A DNA stretch of 64,000 nucleotides. It comes from Roseobacter sp. MH60115. GTDB lineage: Bacteria > Pseudomonadota > Alphaproteobacteria > Rhodobacterales > Rhodobacteraceae. Shown piece after piece: positions 8,210 through 17,436 of this stretch (positions within the stretch are counted from its first letter, which is position 1; every line of letters begins with the position of its first letter). The notes under the pieces were generated by a model. That model saw only the letters and a list, made by a program, of their open reading frames with translations. It did no database searches and was not told where the DNA came from. The DNA is taken from assembly GCF_015644665.1 (NCBI RefSeq), contig NZ_JADOBQ010000002.1:558001-622000 (forward strand), in the 5' to 3' direction. The position numbers and the translations under genes were made by a program.

Positions 8210-9042
8210 TGGAGAAGCTGTCGGAGAACAAACGGGCGGCGTTGCTGTCGGTCCTCCTGTTGCTGGTTGGGCTTTTTGTATGGGAACTGTCGATCCCTGC
8301 ACAAAAAGCCGTGGGCGAGTTGACCGAATACGAACTGCTCACAGGTGGAGGGCAGCCCAAGGCGGGGGTGCCGCCACCCAGCCAGGTGCTGGCCAAGGCA
8401 TGGGAACAGCTGTCGAACCCGTTCTATGATGCGGGCCCCAATGACAAGGGTATCGGTATCCAGATCGGTTATTCGATCTACCGCGTTCTCACGGGCTATT
8501 TTCTGGCCGCGCTGATTGCCATTCCGCTTGGGTTCCTCATCGGGATGTCGCGGGTGGCCTACAAGGCACTGAACCCGTTCATTCAGGTCCTGCGCCCGAT
8601 ATCGCCGCTCGCCTGGATGCCCCTGGCGCTGTTCATCATTCAGGACAGCGAGGCCTCGGCGATCTTCGTGATCTTCATCTGCTCGATCTGGCCGATGCTG
8701 ATCAACACCGCCTTTGGCGTGGCCGCTGTGCGCGAAGACTGGGTCAATGTGGCCCGGACCCATGAATTGGGAGCGGTCAAGACGGCCTTTACCGTGATCC
8801 TGCCCGCCGCCGCCCCCACCATCGTGACGGGGATGCGCATATCCATCGGCATCGCCTGGCTGGTGATCGTGGCGGCAGAGATGTTGGTCGGGGGCACGGG
8901 CATTGGCTACTACGTCTGGAACGAGTGGAACAATCTCGATCTCACCTCGGTCATCTTTTCCATCCTCATGATTGGTGTCGTGGGCATGTTGCTGGACGCT
9001 ATGTTCGGCTTCCTGCAGCGCCGCGTCACCTACATCGAATAA
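8209..9042 (+). CDS. ABC transporter permease, NrtB/CynB type
   Basis: A 277-residue inner-membrane permease of the nitrate/bicarbonate/cyanate group. An N-terminal membrane segment is followed by a periplasmic stretch and about five further helices; the coupling loop is NVARTHELGAVKTAF. Its start overlaps the stop of the binding-protein gene (TGATG), showing tight coupling. It forms the channel for the same substrate, probably cyanate. Confidence 0.87.
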   Translation: MEKLSENKRAALLSVLLLLVGLFVWELSIPAQKAVGELTEYELLTGGGQPKAGVPPPSQVLAKAWEQLSNPFYDAGPNDKGIGIQIGYSIYRVLTGYFLAALIAIPLGFLIGMSRVAYKALNPFIQVLRPISPLAWMPLALFIIQDSEASAIFVIFICSIWPMLINTAFGVAAVREDWVNVARTHELGAVKTAFTVILPAAAPTIVTGMRISIGIAWLVIVAAEMLVGGTGIGYYVWNEWNNLDLTSVIFSILMIGVVGMLLDAMFGFLQRRVTYIE

Positions 9043-9053
9043 AGAGAAACCCT

Positions 9054-9959
9054 ATGAAACCGTTCCTGAGCATCGACAACCTGACACAGCGCTTTCCCGA
9101 TGGCACTGGCGGAGAGTTGACCGTCTTCGAAAACGCCAGTTTTGGGGTTGAGAAAGGCGAATTTGTCGTGATCCTCGGTCATTCGGGCTGTGGCAAATCG
9201 ACGATCATGAACATCCTCGCGGGTCTTGCAGAGCCGACAAGCGGCGTGGTCACCATGGACGGCTACGAGGTGCGCGGGCCCAGTCTTGATCGCGGTGTGG
9301 TGTTTCAGAACTACTCCCTGCTGCCGTGGCTCTCGACTCTGAAGAACGTGACCTTCGGCGTGGCTGCCCGACACCCCGAATGGTCCAGGGCGGAGGTCGC
9401 GGCGCATGCCACCAAGTTTCTGGCGATGGTCGGACTTGAGGGCGATGTCATCCACCGCAAGCCAAGCCAATTGTCGGGCGGCATGCGGCAACGTGTGTCG
9501 ATTGCGCGCGCCTTTGCCAATCACCCCAAGCTCTTGCTGCTGGACGAGCCCTTTGGCGCGCTCGACGCGCTGACGCGCGGGACCATCCAGGACGAGCTGC
9601 TCAAGATCTGGGGGCAGATGGAGCAGACCGTCTTCATGATCACCCACGACATCGATGAGGCGATCCTGCTGGCGGACCGCATCCTGCTGATGACAAACGG
9701 CCCCTTTGCGCGCGTGGCGGAAAGCGTGGAGATCACCATCCCCCGTCCTCGCAACCGGACCGAGATCATCGAGCATCCCAACTACTACGCGATCCGCAAC
9801 CATCTGGTGCAGTTCCTGGGCAAGCGCTCCAAGGAGATGTCCGGACAACCGACGGAGGCGGGCAAGACAAACAGGCCAGTGCCCGTGCGGATCGACAAGT
9901 CCGAGCCCGCAGACGATCCCGAAGACAGACGACCTGCCTTGAGCGCAGTGAATGGTTAA
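9054..9959 (+). CDS. ABC transporter ATP-binding protein, NrtD/CynD type
   Basis: A 301-residue ATPase with Walker A GHSGCGKST, signature LSGGMRQR and Walker B LLLLDEPFGALDAL. It is preceded by AAAGAGAAA and begins 11 bases after the permease stop. The C-terminal 40 residues are polar and extend beyond the usual domain. It powers the importer of the two genes before it; cyanase starts 22 bases downstream. Confidence 0.88.
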   Translation: MKPFLSIDNLTQRFPDGTGGELTVFENASFGVEKGEFVVILGHSGCGKSTIMNILAGLAEPTSGVVTMDGYEVRGPSLDRGVVFQNYSLLPWLSTLKNVTFGVAARHPEWSRAEVAAHATKFLAMVGLEGDVIHRKPSQLSGGMRQRVSIARAFANHPKLLLLDEPFGALDALTRGTIQDELLKIWGQMEQTVFMITHDIDEAILLADRILLMTNGPFARVAESVEITIPRPRNRTEIIEHPNYYAIRNHLVQFLGKRSKEMSGQPTEAGKTNRPVPVRIDKSEPADDPEDRRPALSAVNG

Positions 9960-9981
9960 GACGACTATGAAAGGCCCCGGA

Positions 9982-10434
9982 ATGACCGAGATGATGACGA
10001 AAGAAGACGTAACCGCGATGATCCTCTCCGCCAAAAGGCAGGCTGGTCTGACGTGGGAAGACATCGCCGCCAAAATCGGCATGTCCCCGGTCTGGACCCA
10101 TTCCGCCGCCATGGGCATGAACGCTTTTCCGGCGGATAAGGCAAAGCTGATGGTCAGCGTGATGGGGCTGCCGCAGGAGGCCGAGAGCGTGCTGGCCGAA
10201 AGCCCGACCAAGATCTGGGAGCAGGCGGTGCCAACCGATCCTTGTATCTACCGGTTTTATGAAATCGTAGGGGTCTACGGACCGACGTTGAAAGCGCTGA
10301 TCCAGGAGAAATTTGGCGATGGCATCATGTCCGCCATCGACTTTGACATGTCCGTGACGCGGATCGAAAACCCGAAGGGCGACCGTGTGAAGGTCGAGAT
10401 GTCGGGCAAGTATCTTGGGTACAACAGCTGGTAG
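9982..10434 (+). CDS. cynS: Cyanate hydratase (cyanase)
   Basis: A 150-residue cyanase, which converts cyanate and bicarbonate to carbamate and CO2, giving ammonia. The N-terminal helical domain resembles a helix-turn-helix (WEDIAAKIGMS), and the C-terminal catalytic domain shows PTDPCIYRFYEIVGVYG with the active Arg and Glu, then FGDGIMSAI with the active Ser, and the GKYLGY tail. The length matches the about 156-residue E. coli enzyme. AAGG eight bases ahead favours the ATG at 9982; upstream ATGs at 9952 and 9967 would overlap or nearly touch the ATPase gene. Confidence 0.96.
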   Translation: MTEMMTKEDVTAMILSAKRQAGLTWEDIAAKIGMSPVWTHSAAMGMNAFPADKAKLMVSVMGLPQEAESVLAESPTKIWEQAVPTDPCIYRFYEIVGVYGPTLKALIQEKFGDGIMSAIDFDMSVTRIENPKGDRVKVEMSGKYLGYNSW

Positions 10435-10443
10435 GGGATCGCG

Positions 10444-10908
10444 ATGACACGCATGCCAGTCCCGCCGTTTTCCTATGACGATGCGGTCACAAAGGTCCGC
10501 ATGGCGGAAGACGCCTGGAACAGTCGCGACCCGGACAAGGTGGCGCTGGCCTATACGCCCGACACACGATGGCGCAATCGCTCCCAATTCATCAACGGAC
10601 GCGATGAGGTCCGGCAATTCCTCGCAGCGAAATGGGAAGCCGAACAGGAGTACCGTCTGATCAAGGAGATCTGGGCGCAGGGTGACAATCGCATCGCCGT
10701 GCGGTTTTGCTATGAATACCGCGATGCAACCGGGCAGTGGTTTCGCGCCCATGGCAATGAGAACTGGGAGTTCGACACGGGCGGCTACATGGCTGCACGG
10801 CATGCCTCGATCAACGACGTGGCGATCCGTGAATCTGAGCGACTGTTCCGCTGGGATCAGGGACCGCGTCCCGCCGCGCATCCGGGATTGTCTGACTTGG
10901 GCCTCTGA
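10444..10908 (+). CDS. DUF1348 / NTF2-like protein
   Basis: A 154-residue single-domain protein of the nuclear-transport-factor-2-like fold, recognised as DUF1348 by [20 protein letters not shown], the [13 protein letters not shown] segment and the [12 protein letters not shown] motif. It starts ten bases after cynS and is likely co-transcribed. The family has no settled biochemical role. Its position suggests a function linked to cyanate or nitrogen metabolism, which is inference. Confidence 0.88.
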   Translation: MTRMPVPPFSYDDAVTKVRMAEDAWNSRDPDKVALAYTPDTRWRNRSQFINGRDEVRQFLAAKWEAEQEYRLIKEIWAQGDNRIAVRFCYEYRDATGQWFRAHGNENWEFDTGGYMAARHASINDVAIRESERLFRWDQGPRPAAHPGLSDLGL

Positions 10909-10924
10909 GCGTCAGGGTGTCGTC

Positions 10925-11902
10925 TCAGCGCCGCCGCACCGGTGCCCGCGCCACGATGCGGGCCTTTTGCTGTTCGCGCAGAAAGACGAAGAGGCCGGAG
11001 CCGAGGATCAGCGCGATGCCGGCCCAGACCTCCCAGACCGGCAATTCGGCAAAGATGAGCCAGCCCCAGAAGACCGCGAGCGGCAGGCCCACGTATTCGA
11101 ACGGAGCGACCGTGGCGGCATCGGCCATGCGGTAGGCCTGGCTGAGGCAATAGCCGACCACGGCGGCATTGGCTCCCATGCCCAGCATCACCCACCAGTC
11201 CGCGTTGGACGGCCAGACCCAGGCGCGCAGCAAGAACTGCGTCGACGGGTTATCGATACCTTCTGCAAACCGCCCGTCCCCCGCGACCACGTAAAACCCG
11301 ACAGAGACCACGATGAAGGTGGCCTGGATATAGACCGAGAGCGCGGAGGCCTTGCTTTCCACGCCAAGCTTGCGGGTCATCAGCTGGTTGAGCGCATAGG
11401 TCAGCGCAGCAAGGACCGGCATCAGCAGCACAAGTCGGGAGGCCTGCAGGCTGTCCGCATCCGCCCAAGGGCGCTGCATGATGATCACGCCTGAAAAGCC
11501 GATCAGCACCGCGCTCATCCGGAACAGGCCGACCTTTTCACCCAGAATGGGGATGGACAACAAGGTGATGAACAGAGGGGCCGCAAAGAACAACGCCGTT
11601 GCATCGGCCAGCGGAATGGCGGCGAGGGCGACGAAGTAGCTCATATTCGCAACCACGATGAGCAGCCCGCGGATGAGGTGCAAAAACGGCCTGCGGGTCT
11701 TGAGGATGTGCCAGCCGCCTTCCATCTGCACCATGATCATGGAGAACATCAGCCCGATGGCCGAGCGCAGAAAAACGATCTCGTGCAGCGGATAGCCCCC
11801 TGACAGCTGTTTGATCAGCATGTCATTGATAGAAATTGCAAAAACACCTGCGAGCACGAAAAGGATGCCGAGGCCTGCGCGGTTTTGGGGAAGATTGGCC
11901 AT
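10925..11902 (-). CDS. EamA/DMT-family transporter
   Basis: A 325-residue integral membrane protein with about ten hydrophobic helices in two EamA halves (GVFAISINDMLIKQLSG at the start, VVGYCLSQAYRMADAATVAPFEY in the second half). Members export amino acids, metabolites or drugs; the substrate cannot be read from sequence. It converges with the DUF1348 gene and is not part of the cyanate operon. Confidence 0.88.
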   Translation of the reverse strand: MANLPQNRAGLGILFVLAGVFAISINDMLIKQLSGGYPLHEIVFLRSAIGLMFSMIMVQMEGGWHILKTRRPFLHLIRGLLIVVANMSYFVALAAIPLADATALFFAAPLFITLLSIPILGEKVGLFRMSAVLIGFSGVIIMQRPWADADSLQASRLVLLMPVLAALTYALNQLMTRKLGVESKASALSVYIQATFIVVSVGFYVVAGDGRFAEGIDNPSTQFLLRAWVWPSNADWWVMLGMGANAAVVGYCLSQAYRMADAATVAPFEYVGLPLAVFWGWLIFAELPVWEVWAGIALILGSGLFVFLREQQKARIVARAPVRRR

Positions 11903-12024
11903 GCCGCAGACCTATCAGCCTAGAGAGCGCTGTCGAGCCCGGAAGCGACATGGCCCAATTCAGATTGGCGCATCGGCGCGGGCTGCGTTAGGTTCGTGAA
12001 ACCCGAGCCAGAAGGAGCCCACCG

Positions 12025-12534
12025 ATGCAGATGTCAGATACCCGCCAGATTGCCGCAAGCCCTGCAGAGGTCTATGCCGCCTTGCTCAGTCCCGAGGTGC
12101 TGGAGGCCTGCGTGCCCGGCGCGCAGGATGTGACCGGTTCTCCCGAAGAGGGGTTTGAGGCCACCGTGGTGCAAAAGGTCGGGCCGGTAAAAGCGACATT
12201 CAAAGGGGCGGTGATACTGTCGGACATGGTGCCCGACGAATCCCTGACCATCAGCGGTGAAGGGAAGGGCGGTGCGGCAGGTTTTGCAAAAGGGGGCGCA
12301 GAGGTGCGCATGACCGCCAAGGATGGTGGCACGGAGCTCTCCTACGATGTTGAGGCCAAGGTCGGCGGTAAGCTGGCACAGTTGGGCAGCCGCATCATCG
12401 ACGGGTTTGCCAAGAAGATGGCGGATCAGTTTTTCACCAATTTACAGACTGCTCTGGAGGGGCCTGCACCGGCGGCGGATGCGCCGGAAGAGGAAAAGAA
12501 AAGCTGGCTTAAACGCATTACTGGCAAAAACTGA
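12025..12534 (+). CDS. CoxG-like SRPBCC protein
   Basis: A 169-residue protein of the carbon monoxide dehydrogenase subunit G family (SRPBCC fold): [28 protein letters not shown] and the [23 protein letters not shown] helix. A charged C-terminal tail ends in [12 protein letters not shown]. In CO oxidisers CoxG helps anchor the enzyme to the membrane; no cox genes are nearby, so this is one of the many stand-alone copies. AAGGAG precedes the start. Confidence 0.86.
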   Translation: MQMSDTRQIAASPAEVYAALLSPEVLEACVPGAQDVTGSPEEGFEATVVQKVGPVKATFKGAVILSDMVPDESLTISGEGKGGAAGFAKGGAEVRMTAKDGGTELSYDVEAKVGGKLAQLGSRIIDGFAKKMADQFFTNLQTALEGPAPAADAPEEEKKSWLKRITGKN

Positions 12535-12674
12535 CCGCCCGCGGGTTTACGGTTCTGCGCACAGTGGATTGCGGTTTTTTGCACAGATCTCTGCCGGAAT
12601 TCGTGTCATTCGACACTGTTGTTTCGCCCGCGCGCGCCCTAGTTTCAATGAACTTGGCAAAGGAAAAGACCGGT

Positions 12675-13613
12675 ATGCAGCCCATTCTCGACATCGCAGA
12701 CCTGCGCAAATCCTACGGTGACGGGTTCGAGGCGCTGAAAGGTGTCAGCCTGCGGATCGAGCCGGGGGAGATCATCGCGCTTTTGGGGCCGAACGGGGCG
12801 GGCAAGACGACGCTGATTTCGACCGTCTGTGGGATCACGACCGCGACCTCCGGGACGGTCGCCGTAGGGGGGCACGACATCATCCGGGATTTCAGGGCGG
12901 CCCGGTCGATGATCGGCCTGGTGCCGCAGGAGATCAATCTGGAGCCCTTCGAGCGTGTGATCAACACCGTGCGCTTTTCGCGCGGGCTGTTCGGCAAATC
13001 ACCTGATGAGGCCGCGATTGAGAAGATCCTGCGGCAGCTGTCGCTTTGGGACAAGCGCAACAACCAGATCCGCGAATTGTCCGGCGGCATGAAACGCCGG
13101 GTGCTGATCGCCAAGGCGCTCAGCCATGAGCCGCGCCTGCTGTTCCTCGATGAACCCACGGCGGGTGTGGATGTGGAGCTGCGCAAAGACATGTGGGAGA
13201 TCGTCGAGGGGTTGAAGGCGGATGGCGTGACCATCGTGCTGACGACCCACTACATCGAAGAGGCCGAGGCGATTGCCGACCGGGTGGGGGTGATCGCCAA
13301 GGGCGAGTTGCTGCTGGTGGAGGACAAGGCGGACCTGATGGCGCGCATGGGGCAAAAACAGCTTGATGTGCAGCTCTCCGCGCCGCTGGAGGATGTGCCG
13401 GAAGCACTCGCAAAATATGATCTGACGCTCTGTGATGATGGACGCACGCTGACCTACAGCTATGACACGCGGGCGGAGCGTACGGGGATCACCAAGCTGC
13501 TGCGCGATGTGTCGGAGGCGGGGTTGGTGCTGCGCGACGTGGTTACCCGGCAAAGCAGTCTGGAAGACATATTTGTCGGTCTCGTACATGAAGAAGAGGA
13601 AGCCGCATCATGA
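12675..13613 (+). CDS. ABC exporter ATP-binding protein
   Basis: A 312-residue ATPase of the multidrug/NodI-YadG type: Walker [10 protein letters not shown], signature LSGGMKRR, Walker [13 protein letters not shown], and a C-terminal extension. It is coupled by an ATGA overlap to the permease that follows. I chose the ATG at 12675, which has AAAGGAAAAG upstream; in-frame ATGs at 12564 and 12648 would add residues outside the ABC domain. Confidence 0.88.
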   Translation: MQPILDIADLRKSYGDGFEALKGVSLRIEPGEIIALLGPNGAGKTTLISTVCGITTATSGTVAVGGHDIIRDFRAARSMIGLVPQEINLEPFERVINTVRFSRGLFGKSPDEAAIEKILRQLSLWDKRNNQIRELSGGMKRRVLIAKALSHEPRLLFLDEPTAGVDVELRKDMWEIVEGLKADGVTIVLTTHYIEEAEAIADRVGVIAKGELLLVEDKADLMARMGQKQLDVQLSAPLEDVPEALAKYDLTLCDDGRTLTYSYDTRAERTGITKLLRDVSEAGLVLRDVVTRQSSLEDIFVGLVHEEEEAAS

Positions 13614-14371
13614 ATTGGACCGCGATCAGGGCGATTTATCTCTTTGAGATGGCACGTTTTTTCCGAACGCTGGCGCAGAGCCTCATCTCTCCGGTACTCT
13701 CCACCTCCCTCTATTTCGTGGTCTTTGGCGCGGCCATTGGCAGCCGGATTCAGGAGATCGAGGGGGTCAGCTATGGCGCCTTCATCGTGCCGGGGCTGAT
13801 CATGCTCTCGGTGATCACGCAGGCGATTTCCAATGCGTCTTTCGGCATCTATTTCCCGAAATTTATCGGCACGATCTACGAATTGCTGTCCGCCCCGGTG
13901 AATTTTCTGGAAATCGTCGCAGGCTATGTGGGGGCGGCGGCGACCAAGGCGTTGTTCATCGGGATCATCATCCTGATCACCGCGTTTTTCTTTGTGGATG
14001 TGACCATCGCGCACCCGCTGGCCATGGTGGCCTTCCTGTTGCTGACCTGCCTGAGCTTTGCGCTTCTGGGCTTCATCATCGGCATCTGGGCAGGAAACTT
14101 CGAACAGCTGCAACTGGTGCCCCTGCTGGTGGTCACACCGCTGGTTTTCCTTGGCGGTGCCTTTTATTCCATCTCCATGCTGCCCCCGGTCTGGCAGACG
14201 ATTTCCTATTTCAACCCTGTCGTTTACCTGATTTCCGGCTTCCGCTGGGCGTTTTTCGGCAGTGCGGATGTGCCGATTGCCCTGTCCCTGATGGCGATTG
14301 CGGGGTTCACCGCCGCCTGCCTGCTGGTCATCGGTTGGATTTTCAAAACCGGGTGGCGTATCCGACAATAA
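13610..14371 (+). CDS. ABC-2 type exporter permease
   Basis: A 253-residue ABC-2 permease with about six helices, beginning [20 protein letters not shown] and containing [18 protein letters not shown], the usual segment of the NodJ/YadH group. It overlaps the ATPase gene by four bases, so the pair forms one exporter. Substrate unknown. Confidence 0.88.
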   Translation: MNWTAIRAIYLFEMARFFRTLAQSLISPVLSTSLYFVVFGAAIGSRIQEIEGVSYGAFIVPGLIMLSVITQAISNASFGIYFPKFIGTIYELLSAPVNFLEIVAGYVGAAATKALFIGIIILITAFFFVDVTIAHPLAMVAFLLLTCLSFALLGFIIGIWAGNFEQLQLVPLLVVTPLVFLGGAFYSISMLPPVWQTISYFNPVVYLISGFRWAFFGSADVPIALSLMAIAGFTAACLLVIGWIFKTGWRIRQ

Positions 14372-14440
14372 AGGCGCAGGATAAAACTCTCCGTCCTCCC
14401 CTCCTTGTTTGCAGGGGGTCGCCATTCTACATGGGGTCAC

Positions 14441-15238
14441 ATGAAACGCTGGATACCCTTTGTAAAATCGGACCCTACGGTCGCGATCATTCGTTTATCG
14501 GGCATGATCAGCGCCTCCGGGCGCGGCACCCTGAATGATGCAAGCCTTGGCCCTGTCATCGAAAAAGCCTTCTCACGCGGCAAACCGGAAGCGGTGGTGC
14601 TGGAGGTGAACTCGCCCGGTGGCAGCCCCGTGCAATCCTCGCTCATCGGCAGCCGTATCAGGCGGCTGGCCGAAGAGAAAGACGTCCCGGTGATCGCCTT
14701 TGTCGAGGACGTCGCAGCATCCGGGGGCTATTGGCTGGCTGCGGCAGCGGATGAAATCTATGCCGATGACAGCTCTGTTGTGGGCTCCATCGGGGTGATT
14801 TCCGCCTCTTTCGGCGCGCATGAGTTTCTGGTGAAACAGGGGATCGAGCGGCGCGTTTACACGGCGGGTAAGTCGAAATCCATGCTCGACCCGTTCCGTC
14901 CGGAAAACCCCGAGGATGTTGCCCGGTTGAAAGAGCTGCTGGAAGACATCCACGTCAATTTCAAGGATCACGTCACCGCGCGCCGTAAAGGCAAACTACC
15001 GGAAGACCGAGACCTTTTCACCGGTGAGATCTGGCTGGCCCGCAAGGCGGTTGACCTGGGGCTGATCGACGGGATCGGGCATCTGAAACCGATGATGCAA
15101 GAGCGGTTCGGTGAGAAAGTAAAATTCCGCCGCTACGGCGTGCGCAAACCCTTCCTCGCCCGCTTTGGCGCCCAGATCATGGGTGACGCGCTACACGGGA
15201 TCGAAGAGCGCAGCGCCTTTGCGCAGTTCGGACTATAG
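14441..15238 (+). CDS. S49-family serine peptidase (SppA/SohB-like)
   Basis: A 265-residue single-domain signal-peptide-peptidase relative. The nucleophile region is FVEDVAASGGYWLA, the general-base lysine region is YTAGKSKSMLDPF, and the substrate-binding start is VNSPGGSP. Length matches short bacterial SppA types. No clear signal peptide or N-terminal anchor is visible from the ATG at 14441, so localisation is uncertain. The ATG at 14432 is out of frame. Confidence 0.85.
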   Translation: MKRWIPFVKSDPTVAIIRLSGMISASGRGTLNDASLGPVIEKAFSRGKPEAVVLEVNSPGGSPVQSSLIGSRIRRLAEEKDVPVIAFVEDVAASGGYWLAAAADEIYADDSSVVGSIGVISASFGAHEFLVKQGIERRVYTAGKSKSMLDPFRPENPEDVARLKELLEDIHVNFKDHVTARRKGKLPEDRDLFTGEIWLARKAVDLGLIDGIGHLKPMMQERFGEKVKFRRYGVRKPFLARFGAQIMGDALHGIEERSAFAQFGL

Positions 15239-15243
15239 GTTTT

Positions 15244-15414
15244 ATGATTTTCAAGATTGTCACCCTCTTCCTGGTCGTCATGGGCGTGCTCGCGATGTTC
15301 GGCAAAATGCACTGGCTGGGGGGAAAACGTCTTGGGAATGCCAAATGCCGCCACTGTGGGCGGTATCAGATCGGGCGTGGTCCCTGCTCCTGCGGTAAAG
15401 GCGGGACTGCATGA
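15244..15414 (+). CDS. Small membrane-anchored zinc-ribbon protein
   Basis: A 56-residue ORF with one N-terminal transmembrane helix (IVTLFLVVMGVLAMF) and a C-terminal four-cysteine set, CRHCG then CSCG. It sits five bases after the peptidase gene and overlaps the antiporter start by ATGA, which argues that it is translated. The gene resembles short conserved Rhodobacteraceae proteins; function unknown. Confidence 0.72.
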   Translation: MIFKIVTLFLVVMGVLAMFGKMHWLGGKRLGNAKCRHCGRYQIGRGPCSCGKGGTA

Positions 15415-16361
15415 TCATGCCTTGGCTCCTGTGTGGCTTCGGCCTTGTGCTGCTGCTGCTGGCCGGGGACGCGCTGGTCAAGGGCGCGGTGAACATGTCG
15501 CTGCGTCTGGGTGTGCCCGCCCTGATCGTCAGTCTGACCATCGTGGCGTTCGGGACATCGGCCCCGGAGCTGTTGATCTCGGTGCAGGCCATCCGGGATA
15601 ACGCGCCGGGGCTGGCCCTGGGCAATGTGGTGGGCTCGAACACGGCAAACATCCTGCTGGTGCTGGGCGTGCCCGCGCTGTTGGCAACCATGCACACATC
15701 CGAGTGCAACACGCGCAAGACCTACAACATCATGATCGCGGCAAGCCTGCTGTTCATTGCGCTGGCGTTTCGCGGGGTGTTCGACTGGATCGCGGGCACG
15801 GTATTGCTCCTGGGGCTCGCCCTGATGCTCGGCGATGCATTCCGGGACGCGCACCTGCACCGTCAGGCCTGCAAGGGCGCACCGGAAGACGAGCCTGAGG
15901 GTGCTGATCCTGACATGCCGTGGTGGCGTATCGTCGTCTTTCTGGTGCTGGGTTTGATCGGCCTGCCTCTGGGGGCCGATCTTCTCGTGGACAATGCAAC
16001 CATCATCGCCAAGCAGTATGGCGTTTCAGATACCGTGATCGGACTGACGCTGGTGGCGATCGGGACCTCGCTGCCGGAACTGGCCACGACGGTGATGGCG
16101 GCTTTGCGTCGGCAGGCGGATGTTGCACTGGGCAATGTCATCGGGTCCAACATGTTCAACCTGCTGGCCATCATCGGGATCGCCAGTTTCGTGGGCCCGA
16201 TCCCTGTCGATCCTGGGTTCCTGGCTTTCGATCTCTGGGTCATGCTGGGGGCCTCTGTCCTTTTGCTGCCTTTCGTCTATCTAAGCTGGAACATCACGCG
16301 GTTCTGGGGCGTGATCCTGAGTGGGCTTTACGTGTCCTATCTGGTGATCGTGCTCAGCTAG
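15411..16361 (+). CDS. Calcium/sodium antiporter (CaCA family, YrbG-like)
   Basis: A 316-residue inner-membrane exchanger with two inverted repeats. Each repeat shows the alpha motif: AFGTSAPELL...GNVVGSNTAN in the first half and AIGTSLPEL...GNVIGSNMFN in the second. It probably exports Ca2+ or exchanges Na+ for Ca2+ or K+. It is translationally coupled to the small zinc-ribbon gene. Confidence 0.9.
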   Translation: MIMPWLLCGFGLVLLLLAGDALVKGAVNMSLRLGVPALIVSLTIVAFGTSAPELLISVQAIRDNAPGLALGNVVGSNTANILLVLGVPALLATMHTSECNTRKTYNIMIAASLLFIALAFRGVFDWIAGTVLLLGLALMLGDAFRDAHLHRQACKGAPEDEPEGADPDMPWWRIVVFLVLGLIGLPLGADLLVDNATIIAKQYGVSDTVIGLTLVAIGTSLPELATTVMAALRRQADVALGNVIGSNMFNLLAIIGIASFVGPIPVDPGFLAFDLWVMLGASVLLLPFVYLSWNITRFWGVILSGLYVSYLVIVLS

Positions 16362-16373
16362 GAGGGAGTGAGC

Positions 16374-17153
16374 ATGGCAACAGCATTGGTAACCGGTGCG
16401 GGGCACCGGATCGGACGCGCAATCGCGCTTTATCTGTCAGGGCGGGGGTTTGATGTGGCGGTGCACTATGCCTCCTCCCATCAGGGCGCGCAGGAGACGG
16501 TATCCAGTATCGAGGCTGCCGGAGGCCGCGCCGTGGCCTTGCAGGCGAACCTTTTGGAAGATGCGGAGACGGAGGCGTTGTTTGACGCGGCTGTCGAGGC
16601 GTTCGGTGGACCTGTGACCTGCCAGGTGAACAACGCCTCGATCTTTGAGTATGACACGGTGGCAACGGCGACGCGGGACACCTGGGACAGGCATATGCAG
16701 AGTAATCTGCGGGCGCCGTTTCTGCTAACCCAGAAGATGGCAGGGCAGGGGATCGAAGCGACCCTGGATGAGGCAGGCGAGCCGCGGGCGACAGGTCTCA
16801 TCGTGAATATGGTCGATCAACGCGTCCGCAAACTGACCCCGGAGTTCATGACGTATACGCTGGCCAAGATGGGCCTTTGGGCGCTGACGCGCACCTCGGC
16901 GCAGGCGCTGGCGCCCGCGATCCGGGTGAACGCCATCGGCCCTGGTCCCACGCTGCAGGGCGGGCGTCAATCGGCGGAGCATTTTGCAAAACAGCGCGCG
17001 GCCACGACGCTGGAACGTGGCTCGAACCCGGCCGATATGACGGCGGCGCTGGGATACTTTCTGGATGCCCCTGCCGTGACCGGGCAGTTGCTCTGCGTGG
17101 ACGGTGGACAGCATTTGGGGTGGCAGACCCCGGACGTTCTCGGGGTCGAATAA
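16374..17153 (+). CDS. SDR-family oxidoreductase
   Basis: A 259-residue short-chain dehydrogenase. It has the nucleotide-binding TGAGHRIGRAIA, the NNASIF segment and the catalytic YTLAK, with the PGPTL motif after it. The combination resembles pteridine reductase/FolM-type SDRs, but the substrate is not certain. GGAGGGAG lies directly ahead of the ATG at 16374. Confidence 0.85.
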   Translation: MATALVTGAGHRIGRAIALYLSGRGFDVAVHYASSHQGAQETVSSIEAAGGRAVALQANLLEDAETEALFDAAVEAFGGPVTCQVNNASIFEYDTVATATRDTWDRHMQSNLRAPFLLTQKMAGQGIEATLDEAGEPRATGLIVNMVDQRVRKLTPEFMTYTLAKMGLWALTRTSAQALAPAIRVNAIGPGPTLQGGRQSAEHFAKQRAATTLERGSNPADMTAALGYFLDAPAVTGQLLCVDGGQHLGWQTPDVLGVE

Positions 17154-17436
17154 GCTCTGCGGAATGAGAGTTTTGCACGGGCTTAATGAGTGTTACAAAT
17201 TCGTTACTAAAATGTCTTTGTTTTCAAAAACTTGCACTGTGCATAAGAAAATATCAATTAAAAACATAAGGTTATGTAAGTGCCTAATTTTTGTGCAAAT
17301 CGCTGAAATACCCCAATTGCAAAGGAAAAATCCGAATGCCTGGAAGTTATCGGCAGAGTTATCCACATGATCCGTGGACAGGTTAGTCCTTGCAGTTGCT
17401 TCAACTCCATTGCAGGCCGGGGTAAGAATCACACCC
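17154..17436. other. AT-rich intergenic region with DnaA-box-like site
   Basis: This 283-bp gap is much more AT-rich than the genes around it, for example 17195-17300. It contains one perfect DnaA-box match TTATCCACA (17359-17367) within a short dyad (TCCAC...GTGGA). I see no gene. It probably carries the uvrC promoter; a single box does not make an origin. Confidence 0.4.

Noticed and set aside
17154-17436. Replication origin
   Set aside because: Only one perfect DnaA box is present, and the neighbours (SDR, uvrC) are not typical of an alphaproteobacterial origin.
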